A stretch of 64,000 nucleotides of DNA, from contig JACEVL010000155.1 of the NCBI GenBank assembly GCA_020284085.1, positions 278,501 through 342,500 on the forward strand. The letters run 5' to 3'. How positions within the stretch are numbered: the stretch's first letter is position 1; each line of letters opens with the position of its first letter. The DNA is from Aporrectodea caliginosa (Eukaryota > Annelida > Clitellata > Crassiclitellata > Lumbricidae). This document shows positions 11,505 to 22,009 of the stretch, in pieces. The notes below the pieces were generated by a model. The model was not told the origin of the DNA and made no database searches. It saw only the letters and a program-made list of their open reading frames with translations. Both the position numbers and the translations under genes were made by a program.

Positions 11505-11954
11505 CATTTTGACTTGCAAACATTTTTGTATCGCAAAGGTTGGCAGTCCACAGATTTAATGAAAATCAGTCTTATGGATTTGGGTTCAATTGTGACACAT
11601 AGACCAGCTATATTGGCTGAACCTGAGTTATATTTGATTGCCACCATTACGAGGTACTCATAAATTGTGCCCATTGAATAACAGTTAAGGATTTCTGTGC
11701 GAATTGTCTAGACAAAATGTGTCGTGCTTTAAAAACAAATTTCCCGAAAATGTCCAGTTCTCGTGTTAAGCCATGTTTTATCTTATAAGTCGGTCATTTA
11801 TCATCCAATTTTTATCTGGTTTTCAGCAAAATGTTCAGCTCACTTAGCTGGTTTGTGAAGGCATAATAACTCCAAACCCGACTTATGGTACCTTTTCATA
11901 TGTCGGGACACATATGATATAGTACTAACAGATGATAACGAAGTTTAACAGGAG

Positions 11955-12600
11955 TCTAATTTAACTTGTATGGCAGCCTGCTAGGTGCCCATCTGTCCTA
12001 ATGCTCATTTTACAGTCGCCCCATAGGGGCCGTCCATAAATGACGTCATGCACCTAGGGGGAGGGGGTCGGAAATTTGTGACTATGTGTGACATGGGGTG
12101 GGGGTCTGAGAAGTGTGACGTCACACCAGGTCTATGTTATTAAATTTAACAATTAACAACAATTTTATTTTATTAATAATAGGACTAATTTTGAGGATTA
12201 AATTTTCATTATTTTTTAATTATTTTAATGTATACAGGCATCATTATTAATAATTTTCTAATTATTTCAATATTTGGTCACCGTTAGATTTTAAAATATT
12301 CATGCTTTCCCTATTTGTTCCATGAAGGAATTTTGCTTCACCATGGAAATTTGGTTTTGGGGGGTCAGAGCTTTGTGACGTCATTTTCAGAGGGGGTGTT
12401 ACTTTTTGTGACGAAGTGTGACGAGGGGTAGGGGGGTTAAAAATCGGACAAATTTGTGTGACGTCATTTATGGACGGCCCCATAGGGAGTTGAAGGCCGG
12501 GTCAAACTTATAGGGCTACTCAGTATCGAACCTGCATCCTTCTGATCTTCATGCCAGCGTGCTACCATTCAATCATCTCAATGAGCAAACAAGTGGAATA
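11955..12600 (-). repeat. tRNA-derived SINE (minus strand) split by a MITE
   Basis: Read on the minus strand, 12485-12590 has an A-box-like TGAATGGTAGC and a B-box-like GGTTCGATAC about 35 bases later. The SINE body resumes beyond the inserted MITE at 11955-12022. Both halves join at the MITE's three-base duplication. It is a SINE copy, not a functional tRNA, because the cloverleaf arms are not conserved. Confidence 0.5.
12026..12481. mobile_element. Harbinger-like MITE, 456 bp, 3-bp TSD
   Basis: Both ends begin GGGGCCGTCCATAAATGACG when read inward, with 23 identical terminal bases. The flanks share ATA (12023-12025 and 12482-12484). GGGGCC-type ends with 3-bp AT-rich duplications fit PIF/Harbinger. 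The interior is AT-rich and non-coding. A second relative with the same ends and a TTA duplication lies at 57234-58353. Confidence 0.8.
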
Positions 12601-12794
12601 ATTCAAAAGCATTTTGATAGTTCAAATGCAGCATCTAATCATGCACACATGGCTAGCCGTCAACACAAAGGGTCAAGGTCGCCTAGTGATTGTGACTTCA
12701 CAGCCACCTGCAGAGCAGATACGTCATACATTCTCTAGTGCTTCTATGTATATCTCATTGGTCAAGAAAAACGGATTCGCTCTGGCCTTTGCAC

Positions 12795-13548
12795 CAGGGT
12801 TGGCAAGTTGTTGCCAGCCACCGGTTATAACTGGTTATTGCCATGGCTATAACCGTCCCGGCAACAACCTCTTGGCAACAATGGCAACAACCTCTTGGCC
12901 AAAATGGCAACAACCTCTTGGCAAAAATAGAAACTATTAATTATTGTGGTAATAAAATATGGAATCTTCACAGTTCTTCTCAGATTTAAATACATCATGA
13001 TTTAAATCAGTCAAGTTTTTCCTAATAAAATCACCTGATTCCAATAACCAGTATAATTTCTTCCTAATAAAAGTCATTTACAAGTTTTATATAAGTACAG
13101 TCAATATCGAAGAGTGTAATTATGAATTAGAAATTTTGCCAAACCACTGGCTTGTATACACTACTCATAAATTATATACTACCAAGTAAGTATATTGAAA
13201 AGGCAATGTCCCTGTTGACCTGAATATTACTATTGCAGTGCAAATGGCAGTTTATTTTGAAGCAGTTGAACTGTAGGTCAGAATTTTTTTATCTTGATCT
13301 CATATAGTTGACTTTAACTGTATTTATACTATGGAGTAATATAGATTTACTACAGTAGTTTTAATTTCTCACAAAAAGCATTTATTATAATAATGCAGTT
13401 TGTGCAGTGAACTATGATTTTCATTAGTTTTGTCTTTACTTTGGAAAAAATGGGCCACAACTGGCAATAACCGGCAATAACCGGTTATAACCGGTTATTG
13501 CCACCGTCCCGGCAATAATAGGTTGTTGCCGGCATTAACCCAACCCTG
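12795..13548. mobile_element. hAT MITE, 754 bp, perfect 8-bp TSD
   Basis: The left end CAGGGTTGG and right end CCAACCCTG are inverted, and CTTTGCAC flanks both sides exactly (12787-12794 and 13549-13556). Subterminal regions are rich in AACCGGTTAT-type inverted motifs on both sides. No transposase reading frame is present. Confidence 0.9.
12860..12928 (+). repeat. 23-bp tandem repeat, three copies, inside the hAT MITE
   Basis: The unit GGCAACAACCTCTTGGC plus six bases repeats three times back to back at 12860, 12883 and 12906 with very few changes. It extends the subterminal region of the element. Confidence 0.9.
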
Positions 13549-13549
13549 C

Positions 13550-13955
13550 TTTGCACCACTCCCTATTGACTCCAGCACACATTCACTGGCGTCTCAGATT
13601 CAGGTTAAACAACTTTATGTGCATAACCGGTACTCTACAGAATAAATTTGTTCCAATACGCTACACATTCTACGAATAATGATTTAATAAATTTTTCTTG
13701 TCAAATACCTTAAAATGTCTGTGGCTGCCTCCAACATTGGCCAAACTTTTAGTCAGTTGCACATCATGCAGGCCACAGCAGATTTGCTCCTGTAACAATG
13801 GAATGCTGCATTATTGATTGGAATTGGCCATCCAGTGACATCTGAAGTCTAGAGTTAAAGAAACTTTTGAGCAGTTTCTCGTTTTTTAATGAATTTAAAC
13901 ATTTGCTGTAACAATGTATGTAGGTACACATGTATATATCTGAACACTTTAATAC
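13550..13955. other. Unassigned AT-rich stretch
   Basis: Nothing recognisable apart from ordinary AT-rich sequence. Confidence 0.3.
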
Positions 13956-13959
13956 ATAG

Positions 13960-14170
13960 TGCATTTACAGAACGTCTCAATTTAAACGCTGTAAAACAGC
14001 TAACAGATCTAAAATGGTGCATCTGGAGATGAGCTGAAAACATTGTCTGAGCTATTTGTAGCAGTAACATTCTAATTTCAAGATGGATACTATTCCATAA
14101 AGACAGACCAATACATGAGAACAATTGATGTCAGCGAATCACTGCACGAGAATTCAGAACCAACAGGTCC
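13960..14170 (-). repeat. CR1/L2-like LINE 3' coding remnant
   Basis: On the minus strand the frame reads FSCIGLSLWNSIHL. This is the FxxxGPxLWNSLP block near the end of CR1/L2-type LINE ORF2. Only this tail is present. Confidence 0.5.
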
Positions 14171-14174
14171 CCAT

Positions 14175-15040
14175 GTGCTGTGGAGTGCAGTGTTCATCCA
14201 CTTGGCATGCTCAATATACAAACAAGGAGCTTCCTGATGTATTCAAGGCCAAACCAAATATTGATGCTTGACAGAAGAGAATCTTTAATGTATTTCAATC
14301 CTGAGCCAAAAGCCAATGCAGTGCCTCAATGCAAGAGTTAGTCTCTATAATGAGGTTTACATTGGTTTCTTTTCTTAATAATAATTTAACCTAAATTAGG
14401 AGTTAATCGAATCATAAAATCAGTCTCGAAACTCCTTACCAATGTTTTGAGAAGGTATAACTTATGGCTCTATGAAACACCACACGAACATCACCAATCT
14501 ACAAAGAAACTATTTCAAAGCTAGAAACATAACGAATTGGTAATGCAAGTTTCTGTTAAATGTATTTTAAACTAATTCTGGTACATACATACAAATATAA
14601 TGAACACAATGACCTCATGAATCGAAATGGGTTATGACTATAGCGGTCTTGGAATATAACACAAAAATAAAGGGACTATATATTTCTGCTTTACAAACAG
14701 ATGTCTCTTATGTGCAATTATGTAAGTGCATATACACATTACACAGGCAAACATACATGTCCACACATTCACCTGCGTTTTCACTCAAACAAGGAAGACT
14801 AAGATTCTATGTAAGTCCAAGTGTTTTGAATTCAGCTTAAAAAAGGAATCTTGAAGCTATTTCATGTATTAGTTACAATAAAAGCAGATGGAAAAGAAAT
14901 GACTAAAGGAGTCAGTCTTTATGAAGTTTTCATCAACAGAATATATGCTAACAGTACACCAATTTATTTTGCTAGTAAATTATACCAATAAAGTCATTCA
15001 AAATAAATTGGAATTAATTAATGCATTTTTGTAACTTGCT
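14175..15040. other. Unassigned stretch downstream of CREBZF
   Basis: No gene or repeat boundary recognised. A minus-strand AATAAA (TTTATT near 14961-14966 on the plus strand) could be the CREBZF polyadenylation signal, but a LINE tail lies between it and the stop codon. Confidence 0.25.
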
Positions 15041-15044
15041 ATCT

Positions 15045-15325
15045 ATCCACTACAGACATGCCAATCTAGACATTATAAATCTAGCATTCTTCATACCCCC
15101 TGTTAGGACCACAATGGCTAAATCCAGAGCCTTTGTCTGCATAGGCCCCTCTCTATGGAATGGACTTCCCCTTCTCTACACTCTACCATCCTCTCTGGCG
15201 GCATCTCTACCTCTTTCGCTAACCTTAAAGCCTTCCTTTTCTCTCAGGGTACCTCGCACTGGGAGCACTTCTGAAAGGCTGAAGCACGTTATAAATGATC
15301 AAATACAATACAATGCTATCCATGA
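15045..15325 (+). repeat. CR1/L2-like LINE 3' end with AATACA tail
   Basis: The frame reads RAFVCIGPSLWNGLPLLYTL, the conserved end of CR1/L2-like ORF2. It is followed by GCACTGGGAGCACTTCTGAA, TATAAATGATC and a short (AATAC)n tail. The same tail recurs at 52395-52500, and an antisense relative lies at 47575-48190. Confidence 0.75.
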
Positions 15326-15569
15326 CTTGAGAAAATCAGTAATTTCTCTTTAGTTCAGTTTTCAGTACTTAGCAAACAGTTCACGATTTTAAGATAGATT
15401 TACTGTTTTCAGCATCAGATTAGCATGAAAATCTACCTTGCCTGTACAACATTTTCTTATAAACCACAATCACTCAAATCCAGATTTAAAAAATCATTAA
15501 TATTATGAAAGAATGATCAAACTTAAAGATTTTTACATAATAAGCATCATTACTGTGTCAGTGTTGTTC

Positions 15570-17267
15570 TTACAGTGGTCTATTGGCAAATCCTGAAGAC
15601 TGTGCACAGTGATGACACAATTCCAATGACAAGCGTTCATCACTGACATGTAGACATATACCAGATGATACTCCAGAAGATTTACGCACTTTTGTTCTTT
15701 GGTCATCACAGTCCTCATCTAGTTTCCTTTTCTTACCCATTACCGATGAAGAACATAGTCCTGTGGTCTTAGTTCCATTAATGTTAGAGATGAGTTTGGC
15801 CAGCACACTTTCATTAGCCAATACAGATTTTAAGTACATCACCTGATTGTCAAGAGCAGCCGATTTCTCCTCAAGAGAATTTACTTTTCTTTGTAAATCG
15901 GCTTTTTCTTTTTTCATAATTCCTATCTGTTTCTCAAGTCCAGCAATGTATGCCTTCTTTTTTTCTCTATTTAATCGAGCCTGAAGAGCACTTTTGTTTA
16001 AATTTTGTGGTAAATTGTCCATAGCAGAATCAGATTCCTCTCCAGTACTCCTGTGGTTAATATTCCTGTTGTGGGTAACAAATGACAGTTGAGAATTACT
16101 TTGAAGCACATCATCATAGTCAGTTTGATGTGTTAACATCTTTGTACCAGAACCACTGTTAGGTTTTTGAATAACTTTTAAAACAACACCTTTTAGTGTT
16201 GATGCATTACAACTGGCAGTCATTCTCTTGCTCAAGTTACTAGTTAAAACTGGAACAGATGTTTGAGGACCAGACACATCAACAGGATTATTGACCACAA
16301 CATATGATTTGCAATCCTCGTTCGAAAAACACGACAAGCGTTTTTGTGACGTTGGACCTAGATTCAACCGTTCACCATTATCAGATTCATATATCGCAGA
16401 CTCACCATTGCTCGAGTTATCATCAGCACTGTTGTCCTGTTCCATGAAAGTTTCATCTACCATCAGCCTTTTCTTTGAAGAACAGTTTGACGACTGTATG
16501 ATAGATTCTTCATTCTCACTGCAGTCATCGAAAGGCCCCAGAAGCTGTGAGATGTCATTAAATTCAAAAACAGCATCACAAACAGTGCAATCTTCTGTAG
16601 GAAAAATTTCATCTGATATTTGTTTGTTAGTTTTCATGGGAGAAGAGCAAAATGGTAACTGCTCAACAGAGTTTCCTCTCTTACTGAATTCACTTTTAGG
16701 AATCAAAGCACAATCGATGACCTGGAAACAATCGTCCTTTTTTATAAGACTTTCTTCTGTAATTAGCTCCAAGGCTTTCTTTGGAGAACAGCACAACCAC
16801 TGCTCAGCATCATTCACTCTTTCAGTAGAGTCATCTTGAATACCAGGAAACACTGACAAATTGCTTGTCTGGAAAACATTTACACAGTTCAACATATTTT
16901 CATCCAAATCATAATTCTCAGGCTGCAACAGATCATGAATATTCAGATCAAAGTATGTTTGCACCTCACAATTAATTGCAGAATTATCCTCAAAGGTGAG
17001 ACATTCATTTCCAGAATTATCAAGTTCTATCATGCACTCGGTAAAGTTAATTTCTTCACAACTGTTCAAAGGAAAAGCATCTTTTTCAAAGCATCCAACA
17101 AGCGAATTCGCATTATCTGAAAAGTCATCGTCCTGCAGCAACCGCTTCGTCGAAGCACCATCCATAACAACGTCATCCCAAAAACTGAAATTAATTGAAA
17201 ACAAATTATCAGACATTTTGTACTTAGTATTGGATGATAGCAATTCGTCAATAAATGACACCGACAT
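15570..17267 (-). CDS. CREBZF: CREB/ATF bZIP transcription factor (CREBZF/Zhangfei-like), single exon
   Basis: A 565-residue uninterrupted frame on the minus strand. Residues 1-400 are acidic, Ser/Asn-rich and low in complexity, as in an activation region. The basic region starts near residue 424 (NKSALQARLNREKKKAYIAG). A zipper follows with heptad positions L444, M451, L458, L465, L472 and L479, then the conserved LANESVLAKLIS. A nuclear-localisation-like KKRKLDED lies near 513. The C-terminal block GICLHVSDERLSLELCHHC (about 536-554) matches the conserved end of CREBZF and separates it from other bZIP groups. Vertebrate CREBZF is about 350 residues, so the N-terminal region is much longer here. 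Counting back from the zipper, the position that is Asn in CREB is Ser426, in keeping with the atypical DNA contact reported for this family. I do not see the (D/E)HxY HCF-binding motif. The first ATG is used; another lies 17 codons in. Confidence 0.88.
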   Translation of the reverse strand: MSVSFIDELLSSNTKYKMSDNLFSINFSFWDDVVMDGASTKRLLQDDDFSDNANSLVGCFEKDAFPLNSCEEINFTECMIELDNSGNECLTFEDNSAINCEVQTYFDLNIHDLLQPENYDLDENMLNCVNVFQTSNLSVFPGIQDDSTERVNDAEQWLCCSPKKALELITEESLIKKDDCFQVIDCALIPKSEFSKRGNSVEQLPFCSSPMKTNKQISDEIFPTEDCTVCDAVFEFNDISQLLGPFDDCSENEESIIQSSNCSSKKRLMVDETFMEQDNSADDNSSNGESAIYESDNGERLNLGPTSQKRLSCFSNEDCKSYVVVNNPVDVSGPQTSVPVLTSNLSKRMTASCNASTLKGVVLKVIQKPNSGSGTKMLTHQTDYDDVLQSNSQLSFVTHNRNINHRSTGEESDSAMDNLPQNLNKSALQARLNREKKKAYIAGLEKQIGIMKKEKADLQRKVNSLEEKSAALDNQVMYLKSVLANESVLAKLISNINGTKTTGLCSSSVMGKKRKLDEDCDDQRTKVRKSSGVSSGICLHVSDERLSLELCHHCAQSSGFANRPL

Positions 17268-17324
17268 AATCCATCACACCAGTACCAAATACACAAATGC
17301 CTCTTCTGTGATACCAGATATTGT

Positions 17325-17510
17325 AATCTCTAAATTTCTACAGCGCCAAAAAAGCGAAGTCGCGGGAACAGCTTATTCACAGACAGAACAAAACGGACTT
17401 AATAACGTTGCAGTTTTGCTACCTGGTTTACGGTTTTGCGGGAACCAGCTTAATCGCAGATAGTTCGAAAACGGACTGAATTACGTTCCAGCTTTAATGC
17501 CTGATTTACG
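17325..17510. repeat. Two ~72-bp tandem copies just upstream of CREBZF
   Basis: GGGAACAGCTTATTCACAGA near 17363 is repeated as GGGAACCAGCTTAATCGCAG near 17440. Each is followed by a variant of AAAACGGACT, then ACGTT and TTTACG. The left part (17325-17390, with ATTTCTACAGCGC and AAAAAGCG) also matches 44440-44500. The array lies within about 250 bases upstream of the CREBZF ATG, so it may overlap its promoter or 5' leader. Confidence 0.65.
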
Positions 17511-17737
17511 AAAATAACCACCCCAGCAAACTTTTACGTAAAAAGAATCTAGTTGGCGAACGCATGGAGGACGTTCAGATTATTTAACACTTCGGAGTCA
17601 TTACTTCAGGACGCAGCTTAATTTAACTCGACGCGACATACTGCGGTCTTATTTTTAAACATGTTTCATATAGTTTGTATTGGTGCGGTTTGCAGTGAAA
17701 ATACATCTATAGTATTTTATAGTATGAACATTCATTC

Positions 17738-17795
17738 ATTCATGTCGGACATTTGAACCTGCCTAACAGGCAGAGAACCACAAGAAGAAGAAGTA
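17738..17795 (+). repeat. LINE 3' end fragment
   Basis: TTTGAACCTGCCTAACAGGC then AGAGAACCACAAGAAGAAGA matches the LINE tails at 7020-7200 and 31485-31605. Only the last ~60 bases are present. Confidence 0.5.
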
Positions 17796-18189
17796 TGAAG
17801 TAATGATAGCTTAGTAAGAGCACAGTATGGCAAGAGTTCAGGAATAACATATACGAGATATAAAATTTCGTGAGTCCTTAATTGTCAGGAAGGTTAAAGT
17901 TATGTGGTCTCATGGGCGTCCGCAGGGGGGCGCAAGGGGGCGCATGTGCGCCCCCCTGGATTTTGCGCATATTTGCAGAGCATTTTGATTAGTTGGTTAT
18001 TACGATTATTAAACACAATTTTCAACATGATTATCGGAAAAAACACTACATTCTTTAGGTAATTATCTAAAAGAAACACAGGAAGCGTAAGGTAGTAGTG
18101 TACCGACCGTTAAAATGCGGTTCGAATTTACCGTATAGAGTTCTCTCTTGGTAATATGGAAATTCACATTGTCAACCCTGGGACTATTA

Positions 18190-18998
18190 GGGTAGAGTGG
18201 GGCAAAACGCCCCCGCGGGGCAAAACGCCCCCTCCCGGCCCTGTCCCCCCTGTGCCATGTAATGAAATTTTGAATGTTCTGGGGTTTCTTAGTTGTACCC
18301 TAATGAGATAATCGTCAGTTATTTATCTTTAGATGCTTTGCTTATTTTTATTTTAGAAAAATTGATTTTTTCGTGTTTCCTTATAAGAGTCAGCCGCCAA
18401 TTCTGTATCATTATTGGTGTCAAAATGCTAGATATAGCCAATAATACAAATATAGGTCTAAAGTATACCCTATATCGAATAACTGTGCACAATAAATGGG
18501 GCTTTAACATATCAATTTTTTATTATATGGGCAATCTCACAAGGTAGCACCAAGCGGGGCAAAACGCCCCCTATGGAAAATGCTGACATGGGGCAAAACG
18601 CCCCCCTCACCTCAGAGTCACCTGAAGCAAAGCATATTTTTTATTTAATTATTTTTTATGACATCTTTTAAAAAAAACTCTAGATCTCTTTACTTCTTAT
18701 AGTTATTGTTGCACCATGGCAGTGATTGCAGTTGATTATGTGCATCGACTTTTCAGGTTACGGGGGTCAAATCACGGGGGGCGTTTTGCCCAGGTGAGGG
18801 GCAAAACGCCCCCTTTTGAAGCACTCTGTATTTTATTATTTTTTAATGTAATCTTTTGGGGCATTTTATCGGACATAATTTTACTTTACTTGGGACATTC
18901 AGTACAAGGTCTTACAATAATTTCATGCTGAAAATGTTGTTACTCACGTTGTAATTGAGCAAAACCCGTTAAAGGGGGCGTTTTGCCCCACTCTACCC
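18190..18998. mobile_element. MITE with GGGTAGAGTGGGGCAAAACG ends, 809 bp
   Basis: The first 20 bases of the left end, GGGTAGAGTGGGGCAAAACG, are mirrored exactly at the right end. TATTA flanks both sides (18185-18189 and 18999-19003), though a shorter TA duplication is also possible. The motif GGGGCAAAACGCCCC or its half occurs repeatedly near both ends (about 18210-18240, 18556-18605, 18775-18812, 18974-18992). No coding sequence is seen. Confidence 0.8.
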
Positions 18999-19118
18999 TA
19001 TTACTGAAACCCGAGACGGCGAAATGCTCTCAATCGTATCGGCTAATTGTTATCGTATTATTTTCTGTTGTCTTTAGCCGATCACTTTCGAGATAACAGT
19101 AAGCCGCATAGTCAGAAC

Positions 19119-19158
19119 TTTATATATATATGTATATATATATACATATATATACACA
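19119..19158. repeat. AT microsatellite
   Basis: An interrupted TATA run of about 40 bases inside the hAT-like element. Confidence 0.8.
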
Positions 19159-20669
19159 CAAATGTACATGACTGTATATAGGGGCCAACATAAACATATA
19201 GGGCCTAACTGACACTGGCTGAAGCTACAGTCTCTGAGTAATCAGATTCTTCCCTTAGATGCCAGCTAACGCACGTTCTGCACTTTTTAAACATAGGCCC
19301 TACCCCGCTCGCTTCGGAACCAGTCCCCTGGATGAAGGAGGAATGCGAATCTATTGATCTTTGTTGTCGCACGGGTCGTTAAACTTAAACTATACTACGC
19401 TTTGTGAGTCAGTCGGGCAGTATGACAGAAACGGAAAAGTCTAGCACTTCTGAGTAGGACAATTTCGTAGGACTGTGAGGATCGACTGCGTTGACGCCGT
19501 TGAGGGTCGAAGAAACTTGTTTCGTGGTTTGACGTGTAGGCCTACGTTCTCTTGAAAGTGAGCGCTGAATAAAGTCTGTCTCCGTACTCATTTCACGTGT
19601 GTTGTCTTGCTGTCCCTGAACGAAACCGAATCCGCATTCGACTGGGAAGGTAGGTTTGCTCACGAGTATTTCGCCTACTTTGAGAGAGGGAATATAGGCT
19701 AGAGAAAGGGAATATTTGCGCAAACTCTACTCCAAGTCGGAAGCTGGTTGTTATAAGTCCTAATCTTATAAAATAATGACAGTAGCTTCTTTATATAGGC
19801 CTAATAAGCTCAATGAGTTACAGGCCTGATATAATAAAATTGACAGTGTGCCTGTGTTTAACTTCCACATTCAGTTTCGTGCTAATGATGCTAAATATAA
19901 TAATTTAATTATTAACCAACGTTTTTTTTCTTTTGCGTTGGCTGTGCATAAATACGTTACCCAGTGCTTGACCACAAGTAAACCTGCAGTTAGCATAGTC
20001 TATAGAAAGTATGCAGTACTGATAAATTATATTATATATGTAGAATAATATAGGTTGATTGGCTGCATTGGCATGAACTTAGTAAAAGTTTCATAAAAAA
20101 TATAACGTCTCCAGACGATTGCAACTGTTATTTCAAGAATAAGGTCAGATTTCAGTCATATAAAATTTAATTATCATAATAGCTTTTGACAAATGTTCGA
20201 ATGTCTATGAATTTTTTCGCATGTTGGGATCCTCGCCAGATGATCGAGAGGTGACCAGCGCCGATGGGTGCGAGCGTCGACGGTGGACTGATCGGTTGCT
20301 TTCGACGCCCTATATTTAGTCCCTGTGACAACTATTTAAAAGTTTGCGCCCCCCTAGAAAAATTCCTGCGGACGCCCATGTACAGTGGTCTGACTCTAAG
20401 AAATAGGGCGTAAACTGTTGGTTAGGAAAAAGGCATCTGAGTGAATGATTCTCATTTAAGAGAGCGGCTTTAAAGCTCGAGTGAAGTGTCTGCTTTATTA
20501 GCAAGAACATTCGTAGAAGGGGAATCTGACTGAATAAAAACAGCGTTTGAATCTGTTATTTAGTCGTTCTATGCGGGATTTGTCCTTTTCGCTCGCCATG
20601 CAGTCCCCACCAGGCGGAGGAAGTAGGCTATAGGCTACATTGTTCTTGCTATGATGGTTGTGCGGGTGA

Positions 20670-20895
20670 TCAGTTGTAGAGAATCTGCAGATGCATCATG
20701 CACCATGGTTTTTGAGTGTTAGGCCTAGGGCAAAGATTGAAGCAGAGCCACTTTTGACGACTTGGTTGATGTGTTCTGTGACTGATAGTTTTTCATCAAC
20801 GGTGACGCCAAGGGCTTTTATTGAGGTAGAGCGAGGAATACCGGTGATTGAGGGTTTGTTGGAGAGTGAAGACTGCAGAACTTTAAAGTGACCTC
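20670..20895 (-). pseudogene. LINE reverse-transcriptase fragment (minus strand)
   Basis: Reading the minus strand gives KALGVTVDEKLSVTEHINQV, then VVKSGSASIFALGLTLKNHG. This is the LGVTLD-x-L-x-F-x-x-HI block of CR1-like reverse transcriptases. It is a short isolated remnant. Confidence 0.65.
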
Positions 20896-20984
20896 GATCT
20901 CACCAAAGACAATTGCGCAAACGCTAGGCCTATAGGCTAGGGGCCTATTATGTAGCCTACCCTTTGTGAAAATTGTCCTTATCC

Positions 20985-21120
20985 AGGGTGAGAATTCTCA
21001 GAGGGTTTGAGGGGTTAAAACCCCCTAGTCTTTCTTAGTACCCCATTACACAAATACACACCCAAACTCCACGTGGATCAAAGTCTGACCCCCCAGTCTT
21101 TTTCTATAATTCTCATACAT
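20985..21120. repeat. ~135-bp dispersed repeat (unoccupied copy)
   Basis: Begins AGGGTGAGAATTCTC and ends with TATAATTCTCATAC, so the ends are weakly inverted. A diverged second copy flanks the Harbinger-like MITE (57195-57233 and 58354-58445). This copy is uninterrupted and shows the empty site as TTCTTAGTACCCCAT. Confidence 0.7.
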
Positions 21121-21243
21121 GTAGGCTATTGTTTTTATCCCTACGCATTCGTTTACTCTGAGCTCACTCCGTTACAACTCAGCCGCTTCAACCGCTTGGC
21201 CGCGAAAATGATCTGCGGAAGATTTTAAATTCTTTGTTTTAAT

Positions 21244-21299
21244 GGTGCTATGCAGAGCTATATATTACCGTCGGTAATATATAGCTCTGGTGCTATGCA
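21244..21299. repeat. 35-bp palindrome between 11-bp direct repeats
   Basis: GGTGCTATGCA occurs at 21244-21254 and again at 21289-21299. Between them, arms of 17 bases (inner part GAGCTATATATTACCG) pair perfectly around a single T at 21271. See the findings for possible origins. Confidence 0.95.
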
Positions 21300-22005
21300 T
21301 CGGTCATAATGTAAGAGAGATAGAAGAATGGTTATTCTTGAAAATTATTGTATATCCGTCTCACACTTATAAACAGAAGTCGCCCCACCTTAAATTTTGT
21401 TTCTGATATTAAATATGGTGTTTTGAATCTTCACAGACAATTCTTAACTTCGCAAATTTCATTACTAAATTTTGTCGATTTGCTTTCATGAATATAATTA
21501 ACGGAATGCGTTTATTAAGTAAACGTATGCGACATATTCCTGACCCAATTATCGCCCAAAAACTAGTCATACGACATTTTGCAACGAGTTTCCAGTCTTG
21601 TTTATAATCGGTCCTTGGTCTCCATTTGGTACAGGTCAGATGTCAATAGGTTCATGCGAAGCGAGTGTTTTTCGGTCCTGATTAACTGGATTCTTCGTTG
21701 TTGTTTGCGTTCAGGGTGGGTGCTTGATTAGTGCAATTTGTACGAAGGCCAACGAAGTGTGAATTCATTGCACTGTTTTGTGTTTTATTATGTAAAAGTT
21801 AGAAAACAGATTGCAGACCAACGCAGGTAAAGAGCTGATCGTGGAAGCACGTGTTCGCGCCAGAGGCAGGCCTACAATTGCTTTGTGTAGGTGGGCGTGT
21901 CGGCCTACTTTGTTATAGTGAATGCGTGGTGCGGCAGAAATGCCGCCACGCGACCCGCGAAAACTTACTTCTGCGGCGGAATTTTTTTCCACCTTTTATC
22001 TAAAA
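21300..22005. other. Unassigned stretch upstream of ATIC
   Basis: No gene or repeat recognised. The first coding exon of ATIC (about 7 codons expected) and its promoter should lie somewhere between 17.3 and 23.3 kb, but I could not identify them. Confidence 0.3.
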
Positions 22006-22009
22006 ACGA

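Larger units (their letters stand above)
8446..11911 (+). mobile_element. DNA transposon with DUF7869-like protein
   Basis: Long inverted ends begin TGTGTCCCGACATATGAAAA at 8446 and match the reverse complement ending at 11911 for about 34 bases without mismatch. The flanks fit a TA or ATAT duplication; the two readings cannot be separated because the termini are AT-rich. The unoccupied homologous site near 31366-31385 supports the boundaries. The element is about 3.47 kb and carries one gene, now broken in two. Just inside the left end (about 8655-8690) the subterminal motif returns as GTACCATAACTCGGC. I recognise the protein family but cannot assign the superfamily with confidence. Confidence 0.8.
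17911..20380. mobile_element. hAT-like element (CATGGGCGTCCGCAGG ends), about 2.5 kb
   Basis: Both ends read CATGGGCGTCCGCAGG inward, and both continue into C/G-rich runs containing GCGCCCCCC. The same ends bound a small copy at 23781-24162. The left flank TGTGGTCT (17903-17910) and AGTGGTCT (20384-20391) match at 7 of 8 bases, but the right copy is displaced by three bases from the repeat end. No transposase frame was recognised inside. A second element is nested at 18190-18998. Confidence 0.7.

Noticed and set aside
16291..16839. 182-codon plus-strand frame
   Set aside because: It is antisense to the CREBZF acidic region and has no recognisable domain; the minus-strand frame contains the bZIP.
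21620..21650. ATG at about 21639 as ATIC exon 1 (would give M-S-I then Ala)
   Set aside because: The donor GTTCAT is poor and the exon would be too short compared with the family.
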